A stretch of DNA of 64,000 bases, from NCBI GenBank assembly GCA_951800145.1, contig CATOJE010000003.1, positions 38,400-102,399 on the forward strand. Reading direction: 5' to 3'. Origin of the DNA: an uncultured Lachnospiraceae bacterium. GTDB lineage: Bacteria > Bacillota > Clostridia > Lachnospirales > Lachnospiraceae. Below, piece by piece: positions 1-7,730 of this stretch; positions within the stretch are counted from its first letter, which is position 1, and the number at the start of each line of letters is the position of its first letter. Position numbers and translations under genes: made by a program. The notes under the pieces were generated by a model, which searched no databases, had not been told where the DNA came from, and saw nothing but the letters and a program-made list of their open reading frames with translations.

Positions 1-264
1 GCCAGGAAGGAGAATGCCCCCGGCGGGACTATCATCCACGCCAAGGGAACGGGCACAGAAAAAGCCCGGAAATTCCTGGGCTTTTCTATCGCAGTGGAGA
101 AGGAAATGATTTTTATGGTGACCCGGCGGGAGAGCAAGAACGCCATCATGAAGTCTATCATGGACGCCGCCGGACTGGAGAGCGAGGCCAGAGCCATCGT
201 GTTCTCCCTGCCGGTGACGGACACGGCGGGGATGCGGCTCATCGAGGAGGCGGAGCAGGGATAA
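1..264 (+). CDS. P-II family nitrogen-regulator-like protein (C-terminal part)
   Basis: The reading frame is open from the first base to TAA at 262-264 and encodes 87 residues; the start lies outside the window. The visible peptide has a GGTIIHAKGTGTEKA segment followed by a beta/alpha region ending LPVTDTAGM, which matches the ferredoxin-like fold of P-II/GlnB-type proteins. P-II proteins are trimeric sensors of nitrogen, energy or small ligands that bind membrane transporters or enzymes. The neighbour downstream on the opposite strand is an amino-acid symporter, but convergent orientation says nothing about a link. The family call rests on pattern memory of a partial protein, so the ligand and partner are unknown. 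Confidence 0.6.
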   Translation, partial: ARKENAPGGTIIHAKGTGTEKARKFLGFSIAVEKEMIFMVTRRESKNAIMKSIMDAAGLESEARAIVFSLPVTDTAGMRLIEEAEQG

Positions 265-278
265 TCAGCCTGCTCTCC

Positions 279-1658
279 TCACCGCTTTCCCTTCTCATAT
301 TCTTTTAAATCTTCTAGCGCCTTTCCTGACAGCGGGAACAGGATGCTCATGTTAAAGATGGTCATTAATCCCACCCCGATATCCCCCAGATCCCACACAA
401 AGGTATAGGCCGCCAGGCCGCCGATGTACAGCATGACCAGCGCCAGCACCTTGTACAGCGTCTGGGAGGTCCAGTTATCCCCGAAAAGGTAGGCCACATT
501 GGGCCTGGCATAAAATAAAATCCCGATAAAGGTGGAGAAGCTGAAGAGCCATAAAATCACAGCGATAAAGATCACCCCAAATCCGCCCATGTGATACTCC
601 ATGGCCTTTTGGAGCAGATCCATCCCTTCCAGTCCTTCGGTCAGGCCGGCAGGAGCCAGAAGCATAATCATGGCAGAGCAGCTGCAGATCACGATGGTAT
701 CGATAAATACGCCAAAGGCCTGTAGCAGCCCCTCCTTCGCCGGACTGCTGATATCCGCCGCGGCCGCGGCGCAGGGAGCGGAGCCAGAGCCGGCTTCATT
801 GGAAAAAAGCCCACGCTTGGCGCCGTTCATCAGCACTGCCCCGAAGCCGCCGGCCACTGCCTGGCGCAGGCCGAAGGCCTCCTGAAGGATTCTGGAAAAC
901 ACAGCCGGCAGCTGTCCCACATTTTTAATGATAATAAACAGGGTGATCAGGAAATAGCAGCCTGCCATAATGGGCACGATCACATCCAGCACCTTCACCG
1001 TGGCATTTTTCCGAAGCACGATCACACCGGCCACTGCTACCAGGACGATGGTGGTATACAGCGGCGGGATCCGAAAGGCATTTTCAAAGGCAGTGGAAAC
1101 CGAGTTGCTGATCACCTGGCTGATCCCGCACCAGCAGAGCAGCCCGGACAGGGCAAAGAGCACTGCCAGCAGGGAACGCCGGTTGGTTCCCCGTTTCCTT
1201 TTCACATACTGGTGGATATAATAGGCTGGCCCGCCCCGGTAACCGCCGTAGAGCGGATCCTCCTCCTTATAAAGCTGTGCCAGGGTGGCTTCGATAAAGG
1301 CGGTGGAGGAGCCTAAAAGGGCGGTAATCCACATCCAGAACAGGGCGCCGGCCCCTCCGGCTGAGATGGCGGCCACCACCCCTACCAGATTCCCCATGCC
1401 CACCCGGGTAGCTGTGGAGATCATCAGCGCCTGCATACCGGAGATGGATTTTTTTGACCCGGTCTTTTTCTCCACCGCGATCTTAAGCATGTCCGGAAAC
1501 AGCCGGAAGGGAAGGAATCTGGTCCGGATGGTAAAGTATATTCCAGAAGGAATTAAAATTAAAACCAGCAGGGAAAGCCCCAGGCTGCTCCCTCCCGGCA
1601 AGGGGATACGAATCAAATCTCCCCACAAAGCATAATACACAAAACGAATGATATCCAT
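279..1658 (-). CDS. Sodium:alanine/glycine symporter family protein (AGCS)
   Basis: 459 residues, typical for the amino acid carrier protein (AGCS) family, which imports alanine or glycine with Na+ or H+ across the cytoplasmic membrane. The sequence is almost entirely hydrophobic helices, roughly 10-11 membrane segments. It contains the family-type signature SNEAGSGSAPCAAAA near residue 290 and a conserved N-terminal GMGNLVGV segment near residue 88. The ATG at 1658 follows a GGGGGAAC stretch. The 5' leader contains a 13-bp tandem repeat and a good sigma-A promoter (separate entries). A LysR regulator starts divergently 236 bp away and may control it, but no operator is demonstrated. The exact substrate cannot be read from sequence. 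Confidence 0.88.
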   Translation of the reverse strand: MDIIRFVYYALWGDLIRIPLPGGSSLGLSLLVLILIPSGIYFTIRTRFLPFRLFPDMLKIAVEKKTGSKKSISGMQALMISTATRVGMGNLVGVVAAISAGGAGALFWMWITALLGSSTAFIEATLAQLYKEEDPLYGGYRGGPAYYIHQYVKRKRGTNRRSLLAVLFALSGLLCWCGISQVISNSVSTAFENAFRIPPLYTTIVLVAVAGVIVLRKNATVKVLDVIVPIMAGCYFLITLFIIIKNVGQLPAVFSRILQEAFGLRQAVAGGFGAVLMNGAKRGLFSNEAGSGSAPCAAAAADISSPAKEGLLQAFGVFIDTIVICSCSAMIMLLAPAGLTEGLEGMDLLQKAMEYHMGGFGVIFIAVILWLFSFSTFIGILFYARPNVAYLFGDNWTSQTLYKVLALVMLYIGGLAAYTFVWDLGDIGVGLMTIFNMSILFPLSGKALEDLKEYEKGKR

Positions 1659-1683
1659 AGTTTGTTCCCCCGTAGCTATGCAA

Positions 1684-1722
1684 TTCTTTGATACAGAACT
1701 TTGATACAGAACTTTGATACAG
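1684..1722. repeat. 13-bp tandem repeat in the AGCS leader
   Basis: Three consecutive copies of CTTTGATACAG, spaced 13 bp apart (full unit AACTTTGATACAG), lie between the promoter and start codon of the symporter gene. The repeat is direct, not inverted. It could be a regulator-binding array or simply slippage product. Confidence 0.75.
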
Positions 1723-1748
1723 AAAGTATTTGCATCTTTCTCTCATTT

Positions 1749-1777
1749 AGTATATAGTAGATTCAAGCATCTGTAAA
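1749..1777 (-). promoter_or_regulatory. Sigma-A promoter for the AGCS symporter
   Basis: On the minus strand TTTACA (1777-1772) and TATACT (1754-1749) are separated by exactly 17 bp, about 95 bp upstream of the symporter start. An overlapping alternative TTGATT-N17-TACTAT also exists. Confidence 0.6.
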
Positions 1778-1893
1778 ATCAATAAACATAATATATTCCA
1801 TCGAATTATTCGATGTATGCTGCTCGCACTCCCTCGGGCCATGCTCAGCAGCCCTCTTTGCAGTCCACGCCAAATAACAGAATGGAGGAGCCT

Positions 1894-2775
1894 ATGGATA
1901 TCCGGAATCTGAATACCTTCATTTACACCGCAGAGCTGTCCAGCTTTACAAAAGCTGCGGAAAGGCTGGGCTATTCCCAGTCCACCGTGTCCTTTCAGAT
2001 CAAGCAGCTGGAGCAGGAGCTGGATACCCAGCTCTTTGAACGGATCAATCATACCATCGCCTTAACGGAGCGGGGCAGGGAGGTGCTTCGCTATGCCCAG
2101 CAGATCCTCCGCATTTCTCAGGAGTTAAATGAAGCTCTCCACGAAGAAAAAGCCATCCGTGGCCGGGTGCGCCTGGCCATGGCTGACTCGCTCTGTGATT
2201 CTCTTCTGGATGAAAAATTCGTGGATTTCCGCCGCCAGCATCCTGGCATTGCATTAAAGATCATCACAGCCGGAACCCAAGAGATGTTCCGGCTCATTGA
2301 CCATAATGAAGCCGATGCGATCTTAACCTTAGATAGCCATATTTATGATATGGAGTATGTCATCGTAAAGGAGGAGAGGGTGGGGGTCCATTTCGTGGCC
2401 CCGACAGAGCACCCTCTTGCAAGGGCCCCGGAGATTTCCATTCAGGAGCTGACGGATCAGCCCTTTATCCTCACGGAAAGGGGGATGAGCTACCGCCGGC
2501 TGATGGATGAGCGGCTGGCGGAGCTTTCCCTGGAAATCCACCCCATCCTGGAGCTGGGAAGTGCAAAGCTGATCTGCTCTCTGGTGGAGCAGGGCGCTGG
2601 TATCTCCTTCCTGCCAGACTACGTAACCAGGCCGGAGGTAGAGGCCGGAAGGATGGTGTATCTTCCTGTAAAGAATTTCCAAATCCATCTGTGGAAGCAG
2701 CTCCTCTATCACCGGGATAAATGGATTTCCCCTCAGCTGGAGTCGGTGATGTGGTATTGTGCGGTGAATTTATGA
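1894..2775 (+). CDS. LysR family transcriptional regulator
   Basis: 293 residues from the ATG at 1894, chosen because GGAGGAG sits 4-6 bases upstream and because the N-terminus MDIRNLNTFIYTAE is where LysR proteins begin; the 27 extra residues of the track ORF are not family-like. The winged helix-turn-helix covers residues 1-60 (SSFTKAAERLGYSQSTVSFQ) and is followed by a periplasmic-binding-protein-like effector domain with a typical VEQGAGISFLPDYV segment. It is divergent from the alanine/glycine symporter and convergent with the cysteine desulfurase, so the symporter is the most natural target. The effector is unknown. Confidence 0.9.
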   Translation: MDIRNLNTFIYTAELSSFTKAAERLGYSQSTVSFQIKQLEQELDTQLFERINHTIALTERGREVLRYAQQILRISQELNEALHEEKAIRGRVRLAMADSLCDSLLDEKFVDFRRQHPGIALKIITAGTQEMFRLIDHNEADAILTLDSHIYDMEYVIVKEERVGVHFVAPTEHPLARAPEISIQELTDQPFILTERGMSYRRLMDERLAELSLEIHPILELGSAKLICSLVEQGAGISFLPDYVTRPEVEAGRMVYLPVKNFQIHLWKQLLYHRDKWISPQLESVMWYCAVNL

Positions 2776-2804
2776 TGTTTCCTACTTATATTATAACGCG
2801 GGCT

Positions 2805-4157
2805 TTAGAAATATTCCCTCAGCGCCCTGGCGGCCTGCCTCACCTCCTCCTCTGTGTTAAAGCAGGAGAAGCTGAACCGCACCGCCCCCTGCTCCCTGGT
2901 TCCCAGGGCTTCATGCATCAGCGGTGCGCAGTGCCCCCCGGAACGGGTGTAGATCCCATGCTCACTGGCCAGCCAGTCGCTTACCTCGCCGGAGTCCTCA
3001 TCCCCTAAGTTTAAGGTCACCATAGCTGCCCGGGGCCTCACTTCTCCTTCCATCCCAGGATTTCTGCAGCTCTGGCTTTTCTGCATATCCTTCCCATCTC
3101 CCTTCCCGGCTCGCTCATAGCTCTCATAATCTCCATAAAACCGGATGCCGGGAATCTCCTTCACCAAATGATAAAACAGCCTGGCGAGTTCCTCCTCTTT
3201 CCTTCGGATTGGCTCTGTCCCTCCATGCTCCTTAATCCACTGCAGGGCAGCCCTTAACCCGGCGATGCCATGGCCGTTTAAGGTTCCGGCCTCTAAAGCC
3301 ACGGGCATTTCCAGAGGATGCCTTTTGGAATAGGTCTGTATCCCGCTTCCGCCGGAAAGCAGAGGGGCGATCTTTAGTCCCCTTCTCACACATAAGCCCC
3401 CGGTTCCCTGGGGCCCCATCAGCCCCTTATGTCCGGTAAAACAGAGAATGTCGATCCCGTCCTTTTTCATGGATATGGGAAACACGCCTCCGGTCTGGGA
3501 AGCATCCACGATAAACACGGCCCCTGCCTTCTGGCACCACTGTCCCACCGTCCGGATGTCCTGGATATTCCCGGTGAGATTGGATCCATGGGTGAGGATC
3601 ACTGCCTTAACCCCCGGCACTATGGCCTGGCGCAGCTGCTCCATATCCAGCAGGCCTCTCCGGATTTTCCACGGCTCCTCTGTATCCGGCTGGTTCTTCC
3701 GGGATCCCCTGATGTCCGGCTGGTTCTCCCGGGAGCCCCTGATGTCCGGCTGCTTCTCTTGCATCTTTTGGGAGCCTTGGATGTTCTCCCAGCTCTCCTT
3801 CAGGCATCCCACCCGGGTAACCAGAACCCCCTGCTCCTCAAGCTGATACAAAGGCCGGAGGACGCTGTTATGCTCCAGCACGGTGGTCACTGCCCGGTCC
3901 CCCGGCTTTAGTACCCCTTTTATGGCCATATTCAGGCTTTCTGTGGAATTTGCCGTAAATGCCACCTGATCCGGCCCGTAGCCGTCAAATAGCTCATCCA
4001 CCAGCTGCCGGGTCTGGAGGATAACCCGGGCGCTCTCCAGAGCCGTCTCATAAGTCCCCCGGGAGCAGTTCCCCATGGTTCGTATGGCCTGGGCCACAGC
4101 CTCTGCCACCTCATCCGGCCGGTAGTAGCTGGTGGCTGCACTGTCCAAATAAATCAT
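2805..4157 (-). CDS. Class V aminotransferase-fold cysteine desulfurase / selenocysteine lyase-like protein
   Basis: 450 residues starting at MIYLDSAATS; AAGGA lies 7 bases upstream of the ATG at 4157, whereas the track start at 4163 is only 1 base from it. These PLP enzymes remove S from cysteine or Se from selenocysteine. The PLP lysine is in FTGHKGLMGPQGTGG, and the persulfide/perselenide cysteine is in TRSGGHCAPL near the C-terminus. The gene follows yqeB by 10 bp and is the last of the selD-yedF-yqeB group, so supplying Se or S for the labile selenium cofactor is likely. Two insertions are unusual: a 30-bp in-frame repeat (QPDIRGSREN-type) near residue 140 and a charged loop near residue 365. 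Confidence 0.85.
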   Translation of the reverse strand: MIYLDSAATSYYRPDEVAEAVAQAIRTMGNCSRGTYETALESARVILQTRQLVDELFDGYGPDQVAFTANSTESLNMAIKGVLKPGDRAVTTVLEHNSVLRPLYQLEEQGVLVTRVGCLKESWENIQGSQKMQEKQPDIRGSRENQPDIRGSRKNQPDTEEPWKIRRGLLDMEQLRQAIVPGVKAVILTHGSNLTGNIQDIRTVGQWCQKAGAVFIVDASQTGGVFPISMKKDGIDILCFTGHKGLMGPQGTGGLCVRRGLKIAPLLSGGSGIQTYSKRHPLEMPVALEAGTLNGHGIAGLRAALQWIKEHGGTEPIRRKEEELARLFYHLVKEIPGIRFYGDYESYERAGKGDGKDMQKSQSCRNPGMEGEVRPRAAMVTLNLGDEDSGEVSDWLASEHGIYTRSGGHCAPLMHEALGTREQGAVRFSFSCFNTEEEVRQAARALREYF

Positions 4158-4167
4158 ACTCATTTCC

Positions 4168-4995
4168 TTATTTCCCCTGCTTTTCTTCCAGATAGAGGAG
4201 GCCCTCTAAAACGGATCCGGCGATGCATCTGGCCTTATCCGAAATGGTAAAGCAGTTTTCAAATTCTGATTCCCGTGGGTCGATATCTGCGATCTTCAAT
4301 CCCTCAGTCACTGGATAACCGGAGCGGATCAGTCCCCGGAGAATTCCATCTAAGGAAGCATTCACCGTCACCTCCCCCTGTCCCGTCACCACCACCCCGA
4401 TGGGCTGGCCCTTCTTTACCTTATCCCCTATCTGGCAGAGTCCCCGAAGGATTCCCCTTGCAGGGGAGTGAATCACCCGCTCCTTCCCGAATCCGGCGAT
4501 GATTCCAGGAGTTCCGGTATTGGGAAGGGCGCTGCCATGTCCGATGATCCGGCCCAGATTATGGCCCCGCATGGTCTCGATCACCAGATCCACGTCCTTT
4601 CCTGCAAAGAATCCCGGCCCTAGGGCAATGGTCTTATCCGCCATATCCCGACTGGTTCCCAGATTTTTTTTCGCCAGAATACCGTCGATTAAGGCCCAGG
4701 GGCGCACGTTTTCCAGGATCCGGCACTCCGGATCCACCAAAAGCGCCACATCCCCTTTTGACAAAACCGCCCTTGCCTCCTCATAATCCTTTACATGGAC
4801 GCACCGGACATTTTCCACCTCGCTGACTCCGTCATACACTGCCTCGGAAAAGGCCACATGCCTGCGGATAGCCGAGGGATACCCCGTCTCCAGCACCAGC
4901 ACCGGGTATCCGCAACGGTGAAGCTTATGAATCGTCCCGGTGGCGATGTCCCCGCCTCCCCGGACCATAATTAATTGACTGCTGCGTTCTGACAT
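4168..4995 (-). CDS. yqeB: YqeB/EF2563 family selenium-dependent molybdenum hydroxylase system protein
   Basis: 275 residues from the ATG at 4995, which has AAAGGA 8-10 bases upstream. The track ORF reaches 5196 but its first 67 residues do not look coding and cover an intercistronic hairpin. The N-terminus has a nucleotide-binding-like VRGGGDIATGTIHKL motif; the middle contains GPGFFAGKDVDLVIET and IGHGSALPNTGTPG, hallmarks of this family. YqeB is an orphan maturation protein that co-occurs with Se-dependent molybdenum hydroxylases; its reaction is not established, but a role in delivering or guarding selenium during cofactor assembly is the accepted idea. Its neighbours yedF, selD and the desulfurase fit this. 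Confidence 0.88.
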   Translation of the reverse strand: MSERSSQLIMVRGGGDIATGTIHKLHRCGYPVLVLETGYPSAIRRHVAFSEAVYDGVSEVENVRCVHVKDYEEARAVLSKGDVALLVDPECRILENVRPWALIDGILAKKNLGTSRDMADKTIALGPGFFAGKDVDLVIETMRGHNLGRIIGHGSALPNTGTPGIIAGFGKERVIHSPARGILRGLCQIGDKVKKGQPIGVVVTGQGEVTVNASLDGILRGLIRSGYPVTEGLKIADIDPRESEFENCFTISDKARCIAGSVLEGLLYLEEKQGK

Positions 4996-5130
4996 TTTCC
5001 TTGTATCCTTTCCTAAGTTCATCATTCTATCCAGTGTCTTGGCCGGATTATATTCAGCCAAGACATTAGCCCCATAGCTTCTCTCAGGCAATCCTTTTAT
5101 TACATCCTTCAGCAAATAGCTGTACCCGAA

Positions 5131-5157
5131 AGCAGGGCTTTTACAGGAAGCCCTGCT
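5131..5157 (-). promoter_or_regulatory. Intercistronic stem-loop between yedF and yqeB
   Basis: A perfect 10-bp stem (AGCAGGGCTT / AAGCCCTGCT) with a 7-nt loop lies in the 187-bp gap between yedF and yqeB. It has no U-tract, so it is not a standard terminator; it may stabilise the upstream mRNA or tune expression. Confidence 0.55.
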
Positions 5158-5182
5158 CCCTTCTGACGAAAAATCTGCCTGT

Positions 5183-5902
5183 CTAAGGCCGCACAAGCTT
5201 CCCCGCTCCGCTCATCCGTTCTGCTATCTCATACATATTAGTAACCGCTCCCACTGCCAGCTTTTCTCCCAGGCCATAATGGTTTAAGCAGGTGCCGCAG
5301 GTTAAGATCTCCACCCCCTGGGCCTGGAGTTCCTTCAAATCTTCCAGAGAATCGGAACCCTGACAGGAAAGCCTGGCTCCCCCATTATAGAGCAGAACCG
5401 TTCCCGGAAGCTTATCCTGTTTCGTCAGCGCATAGACAAAGCCCTTCATCAGCAGCCTTCCCAGAGTCTCATCCCCCTGTCCCATCTGATCCGAGGATAA
5501 TACCACTACCATGCCCTTGTCCCGGATATCCGGCTGGCAGGAAATCTCGCCTTCCTCCTGCTCCCCCCTGACATCGCCGCTGTCCACAGCAGCTCCCTGC
5601 CCGGACATTACACTTTGCCCGGCATCTCCATTCTTCCCGGGCCCTGCGCTCTGCCCGGAGCTCCCGCTTTGAACAGGCCCATCCCCTGTCCCAGCTTGAA
5701 TCGACACCACAAACTCCTGACTGCTGATCCGTTCCGATGTGGATTCCAGCCCCTTATGGCTGGCAAGCTTCTTTAGATTCTGAACCGCAATCTCATTATC
5801 CACTACCACCTCCACGATGGTTCCCGGCTCCGCCTTTTCCAGCGCCTTCTTCGCCTCAATCACAGGCAATGGGCACTGCTTTCCTCTCTCATCCAGTCTC
5901 AT
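5183..5902 (-). CDS. yedF: Sulfurtransferase-like selenium metabolism protein YedF
   Basis: 239 residues from the ATG at 5902, preferred because GGAGAG is 6-8 bases upstream; the ATG at 5908 is only 2 bases away. Residues 1-70 are a SirA/TusA-like domain with the CPLPVIEAKKAL signature whose cysteine can carry persulfide or perselenide. Residues 70-115 are a low-complexity Gly/Ser/Gln linker. The C-terminal half (VVLSSDQMGQGDETLGRLL and EILTCGTCLNHYG) resembles DsrE-like domains. YedF is a selenium-trait marker and probably passes Se between the lyase and SelD or YqeB. It sits 69 bp downstream of selD in the same orientation. Confidence 0.88.
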   Translation of the reverse strand: MRLDERGKQCPLPVIEAKKALEKAEPGTIVEVVVDNEIAVQNLKKLASHKGLESTSERISSQEFVVSIQAGTGDGPVQSGSSGQSAGPGKNGDAGQSVMSGQGAAVDSGDVRGEQEEGEISCQPDIRDKGMVVVLSSDQMGQGDETLGRLLMKGFVYALTKQDKLPGTVLLYNGGARLSCQGSDSLEDLKELQAQGVEILTCGTCLNHYGLGEKLAVGAVTNMYEIAERMSGAGKLVRP

Positions 5903-5971
5903 ATCCATCTCTCCATTTCTAAATCATTTTTTCATCAGCTGCCGGCTTGCCCTATCTGGCCGCCATTTTTT

Positions 5972-6997
5972 CTACTGGACCACCACTGCCTCAGCTCCCC
6001 TTTTCACTACCCGGCCTACGATGCCGCAGGGCAGGCCCAGGGTCTTTAATTCCTCCAAAGCCCTCTCTCCGTCCTCCGCCTCCATACTCACCAGGAGGCC
6101 TCCTGAGGTTTGGGCGTCATAAAGAATCTCCTCCACGGCAAAGCTGCAGTCCACAAACCGGACCTTGTCCTGAACATGATTCCGGTTCCGCTGGCCGGCG
6201 GCAGTCAGGTAAAACTCCTCCACATACTCCGGACATTCCGGAATAAAGGGAATCGCCCTCTGGTCTATCTCTGCACTGAACTGGTCCCCCAGCATCTCAC
6301 ACAGATGGGCCAGAAAGCCAAAGCCAGTCACATCTGTACATCCATGAGTGCGGTATTTCTTCACTATCTCTGCTGCGTATTTATTTAAGGTAGACATAGA
6401 CTTTACCGCCAGATCCATGGCCGCCTGGGAGGCCTCCCCCACCCGGGAGGCGGTGCACACGATCCCCACCCCGAGAGGCTTGGTCAAAAGAAGCACATCC
6501 CCCTCCCTGCAGCCATTATTGGCGAAAACCCGATCCGGGTGAATCACCCCGGTCACCGACAGTCCGTATTTCACATCCTGATCCGCGATGGAATGCCCCC
6601 CTGCCAGCACGCCTCCCGCTTCCCGCACCTTCTCGCTGCCCCCTAAAAGGATCTGTCCTAAAATATTCAAATCCATGGACTCCGGGAAGCACACGATATT
6701 TAGCGCGGTCTTTACCTCCCCGCCCATAGCATAGACATCACTCAGGGCATTGGCCGCGGCGATCTGTCCGAAGGTATAGGGATCCTCCACCATGGGAGGA
6801 AAAAAATCCAGGGTCTGCACGATGGCCAGGTCATCGCTGAGACGGTACACTGCCGCGTCGTCCGAGCTGTCATAGCCGATTAGCAGGTTGGGGTCACGAA
6901 CCTTTGGAATCTGCTCCAGGACACGTCTCAGCGCCCCCGGCCCCAGCTTCGCCGTACAGCCGCCGCCTTTACAAAATACCGGTTTCTCTCGTTCCAA
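5972..6997 (-). CDS. selD: Selenide, water dikinase SelD
   Basis: 341 residues. SelD converts selenide and ATP to selenophosphate, the Se donor for selenocysteine, selenouridine or the Se-Mo cofactor. The start is TTG at 6997: an in-frame TAG lies five codons upstream with no ATG between, and GGGGG is 6 bases away. The catalytic residue position is Cys ([13 protein letters not shown]); its codon is TGT, so this SelD is not itself a selenoprotein. ATP/Mg motifs are visible ([38 protein letters not shown]). No selA, selB or tRNA-Sec is present in the window, which fits use in the labile Se cofactor branch, although those genes may lie elsewhere. Confidence 0.95.
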   Translation of the reverse strand: MEREKPVFCKGGGCTAKLGPGALRRVLEQIPKVRDPNLLIGYDSSDDAAVYRLSDDLAIVQTLDFFPPMVEDPYTFGQIAAANALSDVYAMGGEVKTALNIVCFPESMDLNILGQILLGGSEKVREAGGVLAGGHSIADQDVKYGLSVTGVIHPDRVFANNGCREGDVLLLTKPLGVGIVCTASRVGEASQAAMDLAVKSMSTLNKYAAEIVKKYRTHGCTDVTGFGFLAHLCEMLGDQFSAEIDQRAIPFIPECPEYVEEFYLTAAGQRNRNHVQDKVRFVDCSFAVEEILYDAQTSGGLLVSMEAEDGERALEELKTLGLPCGIVGRVVKRGAEAVVVQ

Positions 6998-7035
6998 TTT
7001 TATCCCCCTTTTCTACCCTTCTTTTCTTGTCTCTT

Positions 7036-7239
7036 TCATTCTATCACAATTTCGTAAATTCTTCCATGCTCAGAAACAGTCGCCTTCCGTCCCTCTGTCA
7101 CGGCCAGCTTCATAAGATTATCCCGCGTATGGGCCGCATCCGAGCGCACAATTAATGTTTCCCCTGGATGCTCGTCCATGGCATCCATCACGATTAATAC
7201 AGGTTCCGGACAGGATAGTCCTCTTACATCGATTTCCAT
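7036..7239 (-). CDS. Stand-alone TusA/SirA-like sulfur/selenium carrier protein
   Basis: 67 residues, the usual size of the TusA/SirA family. The signature DVRGLSCPEPVL carries the single active cysteine. It starts at ATG 7239 with AAGGAGG six to eight bases upstream and ends 38 bp before selD, so the two are probably cotranscribed. With the TusA domain of YedF this gives two related carriers in one locus. A role moving selenium or sulfur persulfide between lyase, YedE import and SelD is inferred from context only. Confidence 0.85.
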   Translation of the reverse strand: MEIDVRGLSCPEPVLIVMDAMDEHPGETLIVRSDAAHTRDNLMKLAVTEGRKATVSEHGRIYEIVIE

Positions 7240-7272
7240 TTGATTCCTCCTTAGTTATTTTGTGTATTTAAC

Positions 7273-7346
7273 GATGCTAAGTAAACTTTCATGCGCCCAG
7301 CGATGAACGCACCACTCATGAAAGCCTGGCGGGCGCACTTAGCATC
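7273..7346 (-). repeat. Interspersed palindromic element, copy 3 (core 7291-7338)
   Basis: The core on the minus strand reads GTGCGCCCGCCAGG to CAGCGATGAACG-type sequence ending GGGCGCATG and aligns with copies at 19718 and 52817. Its ends pair with each other. Here an outer inverted repeat GATGCTAA / TTAGCATC extends the hairpin. The conserved flank GTTTACTTA is also present. It lies upstream of the tusA-like gene. Confidence 0.75.
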
Positions 7347-7588
7347 CCTTAATTTTGATAGTACTGTTAACTACATTAAGCAAATTTTGGAACAGCCCGA
7401 TTATATCATTAAAGACAAAAGGCCAAATACTGGATTAGTCATTAAACAAATTATTTCCTGTGAGAAGAACCTATTACTTGTCCTTCGCATCTGCACATCC
7501 TGCAATACCGAATATAAAAACTCTATTATCACCAGCTGGGAAATAAGTGAGACACGGTTACAGAATTATCTTAAGAACAAGCAAATTC

Positions 7589-7617
7589 TTTACAAAAAAG
7601 GCTAGCTCTGTTATAAT
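7589..7617 (+). promoter_or_regulatory. Strong sigma-A promoter driving the candidate small RNA
   Basis: TTTACA (7589-7594), a 17-bp spacer and a consensus TATAAT (7612-7617). The expected start (around 7624) lies just 5' of the left arm of the structured element described next. No plus-strand gene follows. Confidence 0.75.
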
Positions 7618-7623
7618 TTGAAT

Positions 7624-7730
7624 ATATTAAAAAAGAGGTTATTTGAGGTGGTAAATTTCGTTGCAACCACGCACCCTATGGGTCAAAAGAGATGCAGGAG
7701 CCGCGACGCCTGCCAAATAACCTCTTTTTT
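7624..7730 (+). ncRNA. Candidate structured small RNA with intrinsic terminator
   Basis: A perfect 17-bp inverted repeat (AAAAAAGAGGTTATTTG at 7629-7645 and its complement at 7714-7730) encloses three further hairpins: GTGGT/ACCAC (7648/7666), ACCC/GGGT (7673/7680) and GCAGG/CCTGC (7694/7709). The result is a four-way-junction-like RNA whose closing stem ends in UUUUUU, so the 3' arm is also the terminator. A consensus promoter lies directly upstream, and no ORF with a ribosome binding site is present. The end abuts the yedE stop codon (7730-7732) tail to tail, so the same stem can terminate yedE. It does not match tRNA-Sec, SRP, 6S or any riboswitch I can recall; the family is unknown. Confidence 0.65.

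Noticed and set aside
4996-5196. 67-residue N-terminal extension of YqeB from the ORF track
   Set aside because: A good ribosome binding site precedes ATG 4995, the family starts there, and the extension covers a perfect intercistronic hairpin.
5972-6997. SelD as a selenoprotein
   Set aside because: The catalytic position is encoded by TGT (Cys) and no in-frame TGA occurs before the true stop.
7624-7730. Candidate tRNA-Sec or other tRNA in the selenium locus
   Set aside because: The closing stem is 17 bp with poly-A/poly-U ends, there is no CCA, no T-loop GGTTCGAATCC and no TCA anticodon arm. The structure does not fold as a tRNA.
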